This document shows, piece by piece, positions 29,102 through 36,754 of a DNA stretch of 36,827 nucleotides. Origin of the DNA: Verrucomicrobiota bacterium (GTDB lineage: Bacteria > Verrucomicrobiota > Verrucomicrobiia > Opitutales > Opitutaceae); the NCBI GenBank assembly GCA_030601755.1, contig JAUWBF010000031.1:1-36827 (forward strand), read 5' to 3'. The position numbers were made by a program, and so were the translations under genes. The stretch's first letter is position 1. Every line of letters starts with the position of its first letter. The notes under the pieces were generated by a model that was not told where the DNA came from, ran no database searches, and saw only the letters and a program-made list of their open reading frames with translations.

Positions 29102-30226
29102 ATGTCATCCGTCTCCCTCCGCTCACTGGAAAAGCTCTACCCAGCCTCCGGCAAAAACCCGCCCTTCCACGCCGTCAAGGGCATCGACCTGGAGATCCAC
29201 GACGGCGAGTTCATGGTCCTCGTCGGCCCCTCCGGGTGCGGCAAGTCCACCACCTTGCGCATGATCGCCGGCCTCGAGCACATCTCCGCCGGCGAGATCC
29301 GCATCGGCGACACCGTCGTCAACGACCTCCTCCCCAAGGACCGCGGCATCGCCATGGTCTTCCAGAACTACGCCCTCTACCCCCACCTCACCCTCTTCGA
29401 AAACATGGCCTTCGGCCTCCGGCTCGCCCGCACCCCCAAGGCCGAGATCAGCCGCCGCGTCACCGAGGCCGCCCGCATCCTCGGCCTCGAAGGCATCCTC
29501 GACCGCAAACCCGCCGCCCTCTCCGGCGGACAACGCCAGCGCGTCGCCGTCGGCCGCTCCATCGTCCGCAACCCCCGCGTGTTCCTCTTCGACGAACCCC
29601 TCTCCAACCTCGACGCCAAGATGCGCGTCTCCATGCGCTCGGAAATCTCCAAGCTCCACGCCCGGCTCAAGACCACCATGATCTACGTCACCCACGACCA
29701 GATCGAAGCCATGACCATGGGCGACCGCATCTGCGTCATGAAAGACGGCCGCATCATGCAGGTCGCCGCCCCCCTCTCCCTCTACCACCGCCCCGACAAC
29801 CTCTACGTCGCCGGCTTCATCGGCTCCCCGCCCATGAACCTCCTGCGCGGCCGCGTCGAACGCCGCGACGGCACCCTCCTCTTCATCGAAAGCGCCGAGG
29901 CCGACGCCGTCTTCATCCCCCTCGCCGGCCCCCTCGCCACCCTCGCCGCCTCCGTCGAAGGCCGCGACGTCGTCTTCGGCATCCGCCCCGAAAACATCTC
30001 CGAGACCCCCCACCCCGCCGACTCCGTCCGCCTCACCCTCCCCGTCGAGCTGAGCGAACCCATGGGCTCCGAAACCAACGCCTACCTCAAGACCGGCTCC
30101 GGCACCCTCATCGCCCGCCTCCACAACGAAAAACGCTACGCCATGGGCGAACCCCTCGCCGTCCACCTCAACCTCGGCAAGGCCCACCTCTTCGACGCCG
30201 CCACCGAACAGGCCATCCGCCCCTGA
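29102..30226 (+). CDS. malK: Maltodextrin ABC transporter ATPase MalK
   Basis: A 374-residue cytoplasmic ATPase (MsmK/UgpC/MalK type). Walker A is GPSGCGKST (residues 42-50), the Q-loop is [13 protein letters not shown], the signature [14 protein letters not shown] starts at 140, Walker B is [12 protein letters not shown] and the H-loop is [16 protein letters not shown]. The C-terminal half is the regulatory TOBE/OB region (FGIRPENIS). It drives MalFG. Such ATPases can serve several sugar importers, so other permeases may share it. Confidence 0.94.
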   Translation: MSSVSLRSLEKLYPASGKNPPFHAVKGIDLEIHDGEFMVLVGPSGCGKSTTLRMIAGLEHISAGEIRIGDTVVNDLLPKDRGIAMVFQNYALYPHLTLFENMAFGLRLARTPKAEISRRVTEAARILGLEGILDRKPAALSGGQRQRVAVGRSIVRNPRVFLFDEPLSNLDAKMRVSMRSEISKLHARLKTTMIYVTHDQIEAMTMGDRICVMKDGRIMQVAAPLSLYHRPDNLYVAGFIGSPPMNLLRGRVERRDGTLLFIESAEADAVFIPLAGPLATLAASVEGRDVVFGIRPENISETPHPADSVRLTLPVELSEPMGSETNAYLKTGSGTLIARLHNEKRYAMGEPLAVHLNLGKAHLFDAATEQAIRP

Positions 30227-30238
30227 CCCCGCCCCCCG

Positions 30239-30469
30239 ATGCGCAACATCCTCGAAATCGAAGAACACGTGCCCGTGCCGCCCATGATGCTCCACGACCC
30301 CTTCTACCGCATCACCTACATCATGAAGGAGGAAATCCGTAAGCATAAGTGGATCGAGACCGAGAAAGGCCGCCTGCTCACCTGGGACGAGGCCCGCGCC
30401 GAGTGGATGAACAAGCACTCCGAGGCGTTCGTCGCCTTCATCCAGGACACCCTCCGCTCCACCCCATGA
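30239..30469 (+). CDS. Conserved-looking small protein between malK and amylase
   Basis: A 76-residue soluble protein I cannot assign. It contains RITYIMKEEIRKHKWIETEK followed by GRLLTWDEARAEWMNKHSEA, with alternating charged and aromatic residues suggesting two or three helices. There is no signal peptide or membrane segment. It starts 12 bases after malK and its stop overlaps the amylase start (ATGA, 30466-30469), so it is translated as part of the mal operon. Normal codon use and tight spacing argue that it is real. The similar length and the KHKW-x-E-x-EKGR core bring to mind short verrucomicrobial proteins. A cytoplasmic helper or regulator is possible, but there is no direct evidence. 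Confidence 0.75.
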   Translation: MRNILEIEEHVPVPPMMLHDPFYRITYIMKEEIRKHKWIETEKGRLLTWDEARAEWMNKHSEAFVAFIQDTLRSTP

Positions 30470-32115
30470 TCCCCCGCCTCCCGCTCGCCGGCGCCGCCCT
30501 GCTCGCCCTCACCCTCGCCACCACCGCCCACGCCGACACCCGCGGGCCTTGGTGGGACGACGCCGTCTTCTACCAGATCTTCGTGCGCTCCTTCGCCGAC
30601 GCCTCCACCGGCCCCCTCGCCGGCGACGGCGTGGGCGACCTCCAAGGCCTCGTCGAAAGACTCGACTACCTCAACGACGGCGACCCCGCCACCACCACCG
30701 ACCTCGGCGTCGACGCCATCTGGCTGCTCCCCGTCAACCCCTCCCCCAGCTACCACGGCTACGACGTCACCGACTACTTCGACATCAACCCCGACTACGG
30801 CGACCTCGCCCTCTTCCGCCGCCTCGTCTCCGAGGCCCACCGCCGCGGCATCCGCGTCATCATCGACCTCGTCGTCAACCACGCCTCCGCCCGCCACCCC
30901 GCCTTCCTGGCCGCCACCGCCGACACCCCTCCCGCCGACTTCCGGCTCCCCGGCTCGCCCGAGCCCGTGCCCCCCCGCGACCTCTTCCGCTTCGCCCCCG
31001 CGCCCGAGCAGGAAACCGGCCCCTGGGGACAACGCGTCTGGCACTACCACCAAGGCGACTACCACTACGGCGTCTTCGACTCCGCCATGCCCGACTGGAA
31101 CTTCCGCCACCCCTCCGTCACCGCCCATCACCAGGCCGTGGCCCGCTTCTGGCTCCAGGACGTCGGCATCGACGGCTTCCGCCTCGACGCCGTGCGCTAC
31201 CTCTACGAACACGGCGACAACCTCCAGGACCTCGCCGAGACCAAGCGCTGGCTGCGCAACTACGCCGCCTACTGCCGCGAACTCCGCCCCGGCGCCTTCA
31301 TCGTCGGCGAAGTCTGGGCCGACACCGAGCAATCCGCCTCCTACGCCGCCGGTGGCGGACTCGACGCCACCTTCGAGTTCGACCTCGCCAACGCCTTCCT
31401 CGAAACCGCCGCCTTCGGCACGCCCTCCCTCGTCTCCCGCCGGCTGGAACGCACCCGCGCCGCCTACGGCGACGCCCGCTTCGCCAGCTTCCTCGCCAAC
31501 CACGACCAGGAACGCACCCGCTCCCGCCTCGGCGGCGACTTCGCCAAGAACCGCCTCGCCGCCCTCCTCCAGTTCACCGCCCCCGGCATCCCCTTCATCT
31601 ACTACGGCGAGGAAATCGGCATGCTCGGCCGCAAGCCCGATCCCGACCTCCGCACCCCCTTCCAATGGACCGCCGGACCCGACGCCGGCTTCACCACCGG
31701 CACCCCCTGGCGCGCCGTCAACGACGACCACCGCGAGATCAACGTCGCCCTCCAGACCGAGGACCCCGGCTCCCTCCTATCCCTCTACCGCCGGCTCGTC
31801 CGACTGCGCTCCGCCAGCCCCGCACTGCGCGACGGCCGCCCCGTCGACGGCCTCGTCGCCACCGGACGCGGCGTCTACACCGACCTGCGCGCCTCCGACA
31901 CCGACACCGTGCTTGTGGCGGTCAACACCACCGCCTCGCCCCGCCGGCTCGACATCACCCTGCCCCCCTCCGTCGCCGCGCTCGGCCCCGCCGAAACCCT
32001 CTGGCCCGGCGCGCCCGACGCCCCCGCCCTCGGCACGACCCCCGGCCACACCCTCGGCCTGCCCCCGCAAAGCGCGGTCGTCTACCGCTGGCCGGCCGCC
32101 CCCGCCCACCCCTGA
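30466..32115 (+). CDS. Exported GH13 alpha-amylase
   Basis: A 549-residue starch/maltodextrin-degrading enzyme with a signal peptide (MIPRLPLAGAALLALTLATT, cleavage near AHA). The GH13 blocks are complete: VIIDLVVNH, GIDGFRLDAVRYLYE with nucleophile D241, FIVGEVWAD with acid/base E282 and FLANHDQERT with transition-state D347. FIYYGEEIGMLGRKPDPDLR and PFQWT follow, and a C-terminal beta domain ends the chain. Sequence around VFYQIFVRSFADA and the loops resemble neopullulanase/oligo-glucosidase-like amylases, so short maltodextrins are likely substrates. It would act in the periplasm or outside the cell. Translation is coupled to the preceding small gene. Confidence 0.93.
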   Translation: MIPRLPLAGAALLALTLATTAHADTRGPWWDDAVFYQIFVRSFADASTGPLAGDGVGDLQGLVERLDYLNDGDPATTTDLGVDAIWLLPVNPSPSYHGYDVTDYFDINPDYGDLALFRRLVSEAHRRGIRVIIDLVVNHASARHPAFLAATADTPPADFRLPGSPEPVPPRDLFRFAPAPEQETGPWGQRVWHYHQGDYHYGVFDSAMPDWNFRHPSVTAHHQAVARFWLQDVGIDGFRLDAVRYLYEHGDNLQDLAETKRWLRNYAAYCRELRPGAFIVGEVWADTEQSASYAAGGGLDATFEFDLANAFLETAAFGTPSLVSRRLERTRAAYGDARFASFLANHDQERTRSRLGGDFAKNRLAALLQFTAPGIPFIYYGEEIGMLGRKPDPDLRTPFQWTAGPDAGFTTGTPWRAVNDDHREINVALQTEDPGSLLSLYRRLVRLRSASPALRDGRPVDGLVATGRGVYTDLRASDTDTVLVAVNTTASPRRLDITLPPSVAALGPAETLWPGAPDAPALGTTPGHTLGLPPQSAVVYRWPAAPAHP

Positions 32116-32143
32116 AACCAATCCCCCCAAACCACCACCAACC

Positions 32144-32545
32144 ATGAAAAAACTCCTGCTCCTCCTCGGCGTCTTCGCCGTTTCCGTCGGGTTTGTGTCC
32201 GCCGACAACAAAACCCCCGCCGCCGGCGCACCCACCGTCGACGCCGCCACCGTCGACGTCACCTTCACCTACAAACCCACCCGCCGCGAAGCCCAAACCC
32301 TCACCGAGGTCAACGTCGCCGGCGAGTTCAACGGCTGGGACGCCTTCGCCACCGAGATGAAGAAAGGCGAGGACGGCACCTGGTCCGTCACCGTGCCCAT
32401 CAAGAAAGGCAAGGGCCAGTGGAAGTTCCTGCTCAACGGCAACTGGGTGCAAAACATGGAGCCCATCGCCGACCGCATCGGCCCCAAGCCCGACCGCTTC
32501 GTCAACGACCCCTACGGCGGCAAGAACTGCGAGAACGATTTCTGA
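32144..32545 (+). CDS. Small exported glycogen/starch-binding (CBM48-like) protein
   Basis: A 133-residue protein with a signal peptide (MKKLLLLLGVFAVSVGFVSA) and one beta-sandwich domain. VTFTYKPTRREAQTLTEVNV followed by AGEFNGWDAFATEMKKGEDG and TWSVTVPIKKGKGQWKFLLN is the pattern of the CBM48/AMPK glycogen-binding fold. FNGWD and WKFLLNG carry the sugar-contacting aromatics. It has no catalytic domain, which is unusual, as CBM48 normally accompanies an enzyme. As the last gene of the mal operon, 28 bases after the amylase, it probably holds starch or glycogen near that enzyme in the periplasm or on the surface. That role is inference. Confidence 0.85.
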   Translation: MKKLLLLLGVFAVSVGFVSADNKTPAAGAPTVDAATVDVTFTYKPTRREAQTLTEVNVAGEFNGWDAFATEMKKGEDGTWSVTVPIKKGKGQWKFLLNGNWVQNMEPIADRIGPKPDRFVNDPYGGKNCENDF

Positions 32546-32598
32546 TCCCGCCCCGCGCGCGGCGGGACCCTGCGCCCCGCCCGCTTAACCCCATCCCC

Positions 32599-32634
32599 GC
32601 AGGCCGCGGCGCTGATCGGTGCGCCGCGGCCTGC
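32599..32634 (+). terminator. Strong hairpin after the mal operon
   Basis: Perfect 14-bp arms GCAGGCCGCGGCGC and GCGCCGCGGCCTGC with an 8-base loop, 53 bases after the last mal stop. No T run follows, so it may be a terminator working with Rho or a 3'-end stabiliser. Confidence 0.5.
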
Positions 32635-32707
32635 GCCGTCTCATCGTAGGCCCCCCGGCCGCCCGCGCCGGTTTGAGCCCCCGACGGCGGGCTCGGCGCG
32701 GTCCCCC

Positions 32708-33136
32708 TCACTCCAGCAACCGCCCCGCGTCCCCGCCCTCCGCCCGGATCGGACGCGGGCCGCCAAAAACCCGCTTGCGCACGCGCGCCACCCCGCGGTA
32801 GCCCGCGTCGCGCCACCCGCGCGGGATCACCCGCAGCACACGCGCCAGCGCGCGCCAACCGCCGCCCGCCGCCGACAACACCGCCAGCACGCCGTCCGAC
32901 CGCAGCGCGTGCCCGCTTTCCGGATACGCCTGGTCCACGACGAACACCAACGTGTCAAAGTCCTCCGTCGGCAGACCCAGCGCGCGCAGCAACGCCTGCC
33001 CCGTCACCCCCTGCAGCGGCGCCACGCACAGCCCCGCCCCGCGACCGCGCCGCAGCGCCCAGCCCGCCAGCGCGGTGCACAACCCGCACTCGCCGTCGAA
33101 CAACAACACCGGCCCGCCTGTGGACGCTTTCGCCAT
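32708..33136 (-). CDS. DCC-family (DUF393) thiol-oxidoreductase-like protein
   Basis: A 142-residue protein with VLLFDGECGLCTALAGWALR at the N-terminus, the defining DxxCxxC motif (Cys17 and Cys20) of the DCC family. A thioredoxin-like redox role is usually proposed but not well established. Length is typical. ATG at 33136 places the motif at the usual position; the frame is open upstream to 33214. It faces the mal operon and has no apparent link with it. Confidence 0.85.
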   Translation of the reverse strand: MAKASTGGPVLLFDGECGLCTALAGWALRRGRGAGLCVAPLQGVTGQALLRALGLPTEDFDTLVFVVDQAYPESGHALRSDGVLAVLSAAGGGWRALARVLRVIPRGWRDAGYRGVARVRKRVFGGPRPIRAEGGDAGRLLE

Positions 33137-33228
33137 GGGGTCCACCCTCGTTGCGCCCCGCCTCCACCGCAAGCCCCGCGCCCACGGCGATTCAAATAGA
33201 GCCACGGACGCCATGTCTGTTTATCAAC

Positions 33229-33324
33229 GTAGGGGCCGAGCTCGCTCGGCCCGTTTGCCGTCATGGGAAAAGCAACCCCGTCGGCGAGTCCGTGCTCAAT
33301 GGGCTTTGCGAGCAAAGCCCCTAC
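33229..33324. repeat. REPIN-like inverted pair, family C, copy 2
   Basis: A 96-bp element with ends GTAGGGGCCGAGC and GCAAAGCCCCTAC and local hairpins GGCCGAGCTCGCTCGGCC and GGGCTTTGCGAGCAAAGCCC. It shares layout and outer ends with the copy at 13251-13350 but differs in the core. It lies in the divergent region between the DCC gene and the small membrane proteins. The remaining 222 bases up to 33546 hold a small perfect hairpin at 33410-33426 (CCTTGCA / TGCAAGG) and otherwise nothing assignable. Confidence 0.8.
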
Positions 33325-33546
33325 GAAGGGGCGGCGGTCCCATCTGCAATGGGTTACGATCCCCGGCCGCGCCATCCCCTGCATCCTGCACCGGCCCGAC
33401 GACGCACGACCTTGCACATTGCAAGGGGCAACGCACGCCGCCGCGACCGTGAAAATTTTTAACCGACTCCACGGGAGTGGCTAAGCGTTTTCCCGGCACC
33501 GGCTGGCCCATGCCCTGCGAAACCTCTGGGCAAACCCGCTCCCATC

Positions 33547-33699
33547 ATGCTCGAAACCATTGCCATCGTTCTGCTGCTGATGTGGCTCCTCGGCCTCGTC
33601 TCATCGACGACCATTGGGGGCTACATCCACATCCTTCTCGTCATCGCCATCATCGCGGTGCTCATCCGCCTCGTCCGCGGCCAAAACCCGCTGAGGTAA
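33547..33699 (+). CDS. lmo0937-family small membrane protein
   Basis: A 50-residue protein. Two membrane helices, MLETIAIVLLLMWLLGLVSS and GYIHILLVIAIIAVLIRLVR, are joined by a TTIGG turn. The WLLGLVSS and GGYIHILLVIAIIAVLIRL segments match the lmo0937 family of very small membrane proteins, which often sit in stress-related gene clusters. Function is unknown. It starts the run of small envelope proteins that follows. Confidence 0.85.
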   Translation: MLETIAIVLLLMWLLGLVSSTTIGGYIHILLVIAIIAVLIRLVRGQNPLR

Positions 33700-33732
33700 C
33701 CCAACAACCCGCCAGCCAGACTTCATGCCGCC

Positions 33733-33864
33733 ATGCGCCTGATCACCTCCGTCCTGCTTCTCACCACCCTGCTGGTCGTCGGATTCGCCAGAATCCTGCA
33801 CGACGGGCTGGCCGCCCTCCTTCGTCCCGCACCCTCCGTGCCGGGACTCCGTCAAGACACCTGA
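33733..33864 (+). CDS. Small putative membrane peptide
   Basis: A 43-codon open frame starting at ATG 33733: MRLITSVLLLTTLLVVGFAR, then a short tail rich in leucine and proline. One N-terminal hydrophobic segment is visible. It lies 33 bases after the lmo0937-family gene and 34 before the DUF883 gene, in the same direction. No family recognised; supported only by position, start and hydrophobicity. Confidence 0.45.
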   Translation: MRLITSVLLLTTLLVVGFARILHDGLAALLRPAPSVPGLRQDT

Positions 33865-33898
33865 ACCCTCACACCCAACCCTCAACCCAACAAAAATC

Positions 33899-34222
33899 AT
33901 GTCCAAGACCACCCGCGCCCTCAAATCCGCCGAAGAATCCTCCGTCGACGAACTCAAGACCCTGCTCGCCGACGCCGAAAAAGCCCTCTCCTCCGCCGGC
34001 GACTCCGCCTCCGAGGAAATCACCAGTCTGCGCGACCGCCTCCGCGAGGCCCTCTCCAGCGGAGCGCCCTTCGCCCGCCGCGCCCTCGACGCCGCCAAGG
34101 AGCAAGCCAAGCACGCCGACGAGTTCGTGCACGAAAAGCCCTACGTCGCCGTCGGCATCGCCGCCGGCCTCGGCCTCATCGCCGGCGTGCTTGCCGCCGG
34201 TTGCCGCTGCCGCCGCGACTGA
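33899..34222 (+). CDS. DUF883 (YqjD/ElaB) membrane-anchored protein
   Basis: A 107-residue protein. A long helical region (SVDELKTLLADAEKALSSAG, SLRDRLREALSS and AKEQAKHADEFVHEKPY) precedes a C-terminal membrane helix VAVGIAAGLGLIAGVLAAGC and a basic end. That layout is typical of DUF883. In E. coli YqjD and ElaB bind ribosomes at the inner membrane in stationary phase. The next two genes correspond to YqjE and YqjK, so the E. coli-like order is kept. Confidence 0.88.
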   Translation: MSKTTRALKSAEESSVDELKTLLADAEKALSSAGDSASEEITSLRDRLREALSSGAPFARRALDAAKEQAKHADEFVHEKPYVAVGIAAGLGLIAGVLAAGCRCRRD

Positions 34223-34274
34223 CCGCGCACGAGCGCTTTTCGTTCACCGCGAATCGCCTGTATCCGGATTTCCA

Positions 34275-34340
34275 CCACGGATGACACGGATCGGCACGGA
34301 TTGATCGGCCCGCAGCCGTGGTAGTCCGTGCGACCCGTGG
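34275..34340. repeat. Palindromic repeat family G
   Basis: An imperfect inverted repeat in the 155-base gap between the DUF883 and YqjE-like genes. The left arm contains the tandem series CCACGGATGACACGGAT then CGGCACGGA; the right arm ends TCCGTGCGACCCGTGG. Within one arm ACGGAT recurs at 8-9 base intervals. The repeat may split the transcript of this cluster. Confidence 0.65.
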
Positions 34341-34377
34341 CCCAAAATCCACGGTTCAAACGTCCAATCCCATAAAA

Positions 34378-34785
34378 ATGTCCGCTCCCCCGCAGTCCTC
34401 CTCCGGCGTGCAGGATCAGCTCGGCCTGATTCTGCGCGGCCTGAACCACCGCGGACGCCTCGCCGCGCTGGAGACGGCCGCGGCCGGCGACCACCTCGCC
34501 GGCACGCTGCTCGTCTCCGCGTGCGCGTTTGCCCTCACCCTGCTCGCCGGCATCGCCCTCACCTTCACCCTCGCCGCCAGCGTATGGCACCTTGAGGCCC
34601 GCGGCTGGATCCTCGGCGGCGCGGCCCTCGCCCTGCTCGCCGCCGCCGGCCTCCTGGCCCGCCGCGTCTGGCGACGCTGGCGCGACTGGGAGCCCCTCGC
34701 CGTCACCCGCGAACAACTCTGCGCCGATTGCCGCCTGGTCGGCGAACTCATGCCCGACGCCGACGACGAACCCGCCGACCGCTGA
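34378..34785 (+). CDS. YqjE-like (phage-holin-type) membrane protein
   Basis: A 135-residue protein. The N-terminal amphipathic part (GLILRGLNHRGRLAALETAA) is followed by two helices, LVSACAFALTLLAGIALTFT and ILGGAALALLAAAGLLARRV, and a charged cytoplasmic tail. Size, hydrophobicity and position match YqjE/DUF1469 proteins next to YqjD. Function is unknown; an envelope or stationary-phase role is inferred from the cluster. Start is ATG at 34378, although the frame is open for 60 bases upstream. Confidence 0.75.
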   Translation: MSAPPQSSSGVQDQLGLILRGLNHRGRLAALETAAAGDHLAGTLLVSACAFALTLLAGIALTFTLAASVWHLEARGWILGGAALALLAAAGLLARRVWRRWRDWEPLAVTREQLCADCRLVGELMPDADDEPADR

Positions 34786-34814
34786 CCCCACCGCCCCCGT
34801 CCGCCCAACCGCCC

Positions 34815-35045
34815 ATGCACACCCCCGCCGAACGTCAGCGCGAGATCGACCGGCTGAGCCTGCTCTGCGAGCTCGACCGAGCCCGCGTGCGCCTGCTGAT
34901 CGGCCGCGCCCGCCAACCCCGCTCCCCCGTCATTCCCCCGGTGGTCGGCGACGTGCTCGACATCGCCAAACTCATCCCCGGCCGCTGGGGCCGCTGGGCC
35001 CGCCGCCTGTCCTTCACCACCCGCATCCTGCGCTCGCTCGGCTGA
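34815..35045 (+). CDS. YqjK-like small basic protein
   Basis: A 76-residue very basic protein (PAERQREIDRLSLLCELDRA, RARQPRSP, WARRLSFTTRILRSLG) without a clear membrane helix. Its position after the DUF883 and YqjE-like genes and its size fit YqjK. Similarity is by context and character rather than a strong motif. It is the last gene before the IS66 remnant. Confidence 0.6.
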   Translation: MHTPAERQREIDRLSLLCELDRARVRLLIGRARQPRSPVIPPVVGDVLDIAKLIPGRWGRWARRLSFTTRILRSLG

Positions 35046-35053
35046 GCCCAGGA

Positions 35054-35075
35054 GAACGGACATTCCTGTCCGTTC
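35054..35075. terminator. Perfect hairpin after the YqjK-like gene (repeat family H)
   Basis: Arms GAACGGACA and TGTCCGTTC pair perfectly over 9 bp with a TTCC loop, 8 bases after the stop codon. No T run. It may end the transcript. The same small hairpin sequence has a repeat-like look but there is no second copy in this window. Confidence 0.5.
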
Positions 35076-35160
35076 ATCCCCAAAATTCCTGACAGTTATC
35101 GGTAAGCGTCCTCCCGGGGACCTCGTAGTCAGAATCGTCCGCCGGTGATAATCTGGCGGG

Positions 35161-35340
35161 ATGGATACCGCCACTGAGACAACCGAGATCGTAGATGATG
35201 GCCAACACAGGGACCGGCGAGGCCGGGTGAGTTGGCCGAGGGAGCGGCGCGAGCAATTGCTCGACGAATATGAACGCAGCGGGCTCTCGCAGGCGGCGTT
35301 CGCGCAGCGCCGGCGGAGCTTTACGCGAAGCTGCCGGTGA
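35161..35340 (+). pseudogene. IS66 first ORF (TnpA-like), truncated
   Basis: A 59-residue open frame. WPRERREQLLDEYERSGLSQ then AAFAQR is the helix-turn-helix start of the IS66 accessory protein (IS3 InsE/TnpA-like). After AFAQRRR the match is lost, because a deletion joins this gene at about 35311-35320 to the middle of tnpC in another frame. Not functional. Confidence 0.75.
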
Positions 35341-35488
35341 CCGAGGTGGTCGTCATCGAGCCCGAGGAGGTGAAGTCGGAGCCGGAGGCCTTCGAGCGGA
35401 TCGGCGAGGAGCGGACCTTCGAGGTGGAAATCACCCCGCCGCAGCTCTCCAAGCGAGAGATCGTGCGTCCGAAGTATCGGGCGAAGGA

Positions 35489-35677
35489 GCGGAGAGGCAA
35501 AGGAACGCAGGGGAGGGAAAAGTGAAAGGGAGTGAGTAGCGCAGGCTTCCAGCCTGCATCTGAGTTCGACGGCAGGCTGGAAGCCTGCGCTACTTCGGCA
35601 AACATTCTCCGACGTCGCTGCCCCAAGGAGCGCCGCTTGCCAAGCGGCGTCGGCGCGGAGAGGCAAAGGACGCAAGG
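35489..35677. repeat. Direct repeat (family E half-units) bracketing other palindromes
   Basis: GCGGAGAGGCAAAGGA with a similar continuation (CGCAGG or CGCAAGG) occurs at 35489-35511 and 35655-35677. Between them lie the family A palindrome and a perfect 19-bp palindrome at 35631-35649 (arms CGCCGCTTG / CAAGCGGCG, family I). The block replaces part of the transposase gene. Units of different families are therefore stacked next to each other. Confidence 0.7.
35536..35593. repeat. Palindromic repeat family A, copy 2
   Basis: A 58-bp inverted repeat, same length and arms as the copy at 990-1047, with a few spacer differences (CATCTGAGTTCGACG against CATCCGGCTTCGACG). It is inside the IS66 remnant, so it arrived after the IS. 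Confidence 0.85.
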
Positions 35678-36559
35678 TGGATGCGGACCTCCGGGCCGCG
35701 TCGGCGCGATGGGGAGCATCGCGCTCCACCTATACCTGCAGGCCGACGAGACGCCGATCAAATGCCATGACCCGGACGCGGGCAAAGGGGCGGTGGGTCA
35801 AGGTTACCTCTGGCTGATCAGCCGTCCGGGCGGGGACGTGGTCTTCGACTGGAAGCTGTCGCGCCGGCACGGGGAACTGACCGGTTTGGTGAAAGACTTT
35901 GCGGGCGTGTTGCAGTCGGACGGCTACCCCGCCTACGACGCGTATGCCGAGGAACTTCCCGAGGTGGTCCGGGTGGGCTGCTGGGCGCATGCCCGGCGCA
36001 AGTTTGCGGACGCGCAGCGCGAGGACCCCAAGGCGGTGCGCGTCACGCTCAAGTTGATCGGCCGGCTCTACCGGCTGGAACGCGAATGGGATGAGGCCGA
36101 CGCGAAGGCTGAGCGACCGCGCGATCCGCCTTCACGGGCGCGATTGAGGGAAATCCATTTTGAGCGAAGTCTGCGCTGGTTGCGCGCGCTGGCTCTGGCG
36201 CTGCGCTCGCGACACCGGCCCAAGTCCGGGCTCGGGATCGCCGCCGCCTACCTGCTCAGCCAGTGGACCGCGTTGGCTCTGCATGTTGCACACGGCCAGA
36301 CCCGGCTGGACAACAACCTGGTCGAGAACGCCGTGCGGCCCACCGCCATCGGCAAGAAAAACTGGCTGTTCGTCGGACACCCCGACGCCGGGCAACGCTC
36401 CGCGATCCTCTACTCGATCATCGTCTCGTGCCTGCGCCATGGCGTCGAACCGCTCGCCTACCTGCGCGACCTGCTCACCTGCCTGCCGACTATGACGAAC
36501 CGGGACGACCTCGGCCCGCTCCTGCCCTCCCGCTGGAAACCCCGTTCGTAGACCTGCCT

Positions 36560-36645
36560 CGTAGTAGTCACCAGTTGATGACCAACTGGTCACCACTACG
36601 ACCGGTTCTCTCTTCGTAGTGGTCACCAGTCTACGAACCAACTGG
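36560..36645. repeat. Palindromic repeat family F, three half-units
   Basis: CGTAGTAGTCACCAGTTG (36560) faces CCAACTGGTCACCACTACG (ending 36600) as an imperfect inverted pair. A third unit, CGTAGTGGTCACCAGT, starts at 36615 and is followed by CCAACTGG at 36638. It lies between the transposase stop and the right terminal repeat of the IS. GGTCACC and CCAGTTGG are the recurring cores. Confidence 0.7.
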
Positions 36646-36754
36646 CTTCAAACCTCCGTCAAGGGGGGCACCTCGGAGGACGCTTACCGAAAAACGGTCG
36701 GAGATCGGTGGCATCGGCTGGCCCAAACCCGCGCACGCGCCGCGACGACGGTGA

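Larger units (their letters stand above)
35319..36551 (+). pseudogene. IS66 transposase (TnpC) remnant in two pieces
   Basis: The first piece (35319 to about 35490) reads LYAKLPVTEVVVIEPEEVKS and later KREIVRPKYRAKE, the zinc-binding region upstream of the catalytic core. About 200 bases of nested repeats then replace more than a hundred codons. The second piece, from ATG 35709, holds the DDE domain: LQADETPIKC (first D), VLQSDGYPAYDAY (second D), WAHARRKF and RLDNNLVENAVRPTAIGKKN (E), ending with the usual CLRHGVEPLAYLRDLL segment. The catalytic residues survive but the DNA-binding part is lost. A 280-residue product could still be made from 35709, with doubtful activity. Confidence 0.85.
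35102..36687 (+). mobile_element. Decayed IS66-family insertion sequence
   Basis: The ends carry inverted terminal repeats GTAAGCGTCCTCC (35102-35114) and its exact complement (36675-36687), beginning with GTAA as in IS66. The element is about 1.59 kb instead of about 2.5 kb. The first gene is cut, the second (tnpB) is absent, and tnpC has lost its N-terminal part and a central part. Palindromic repeats of families A, E, I and F lie inside. Flanking 8-bp sequences (AGTTATCG left, CGAAAAAC right) do not match, so no target duplication remains. It cannot move by itself. Confidence 0.85.

Noticed and set aside
33229-33324. Short proteins encoded across the family C palindrome
   Set aside because: Open frames here read repeat-derived peptides (for example NVGAELARP) and span repeat boundaries, so they are by-products of the repeat.
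35094-36695. An 8-bp target-site duplication around the IS66 remnant
   Set aside because: The flanks AGTTATCG and CGAAAAAC do not match. Three extra outward bases (TCG) mirror each other at both ends, which may be chance or part of the terminal repeat.
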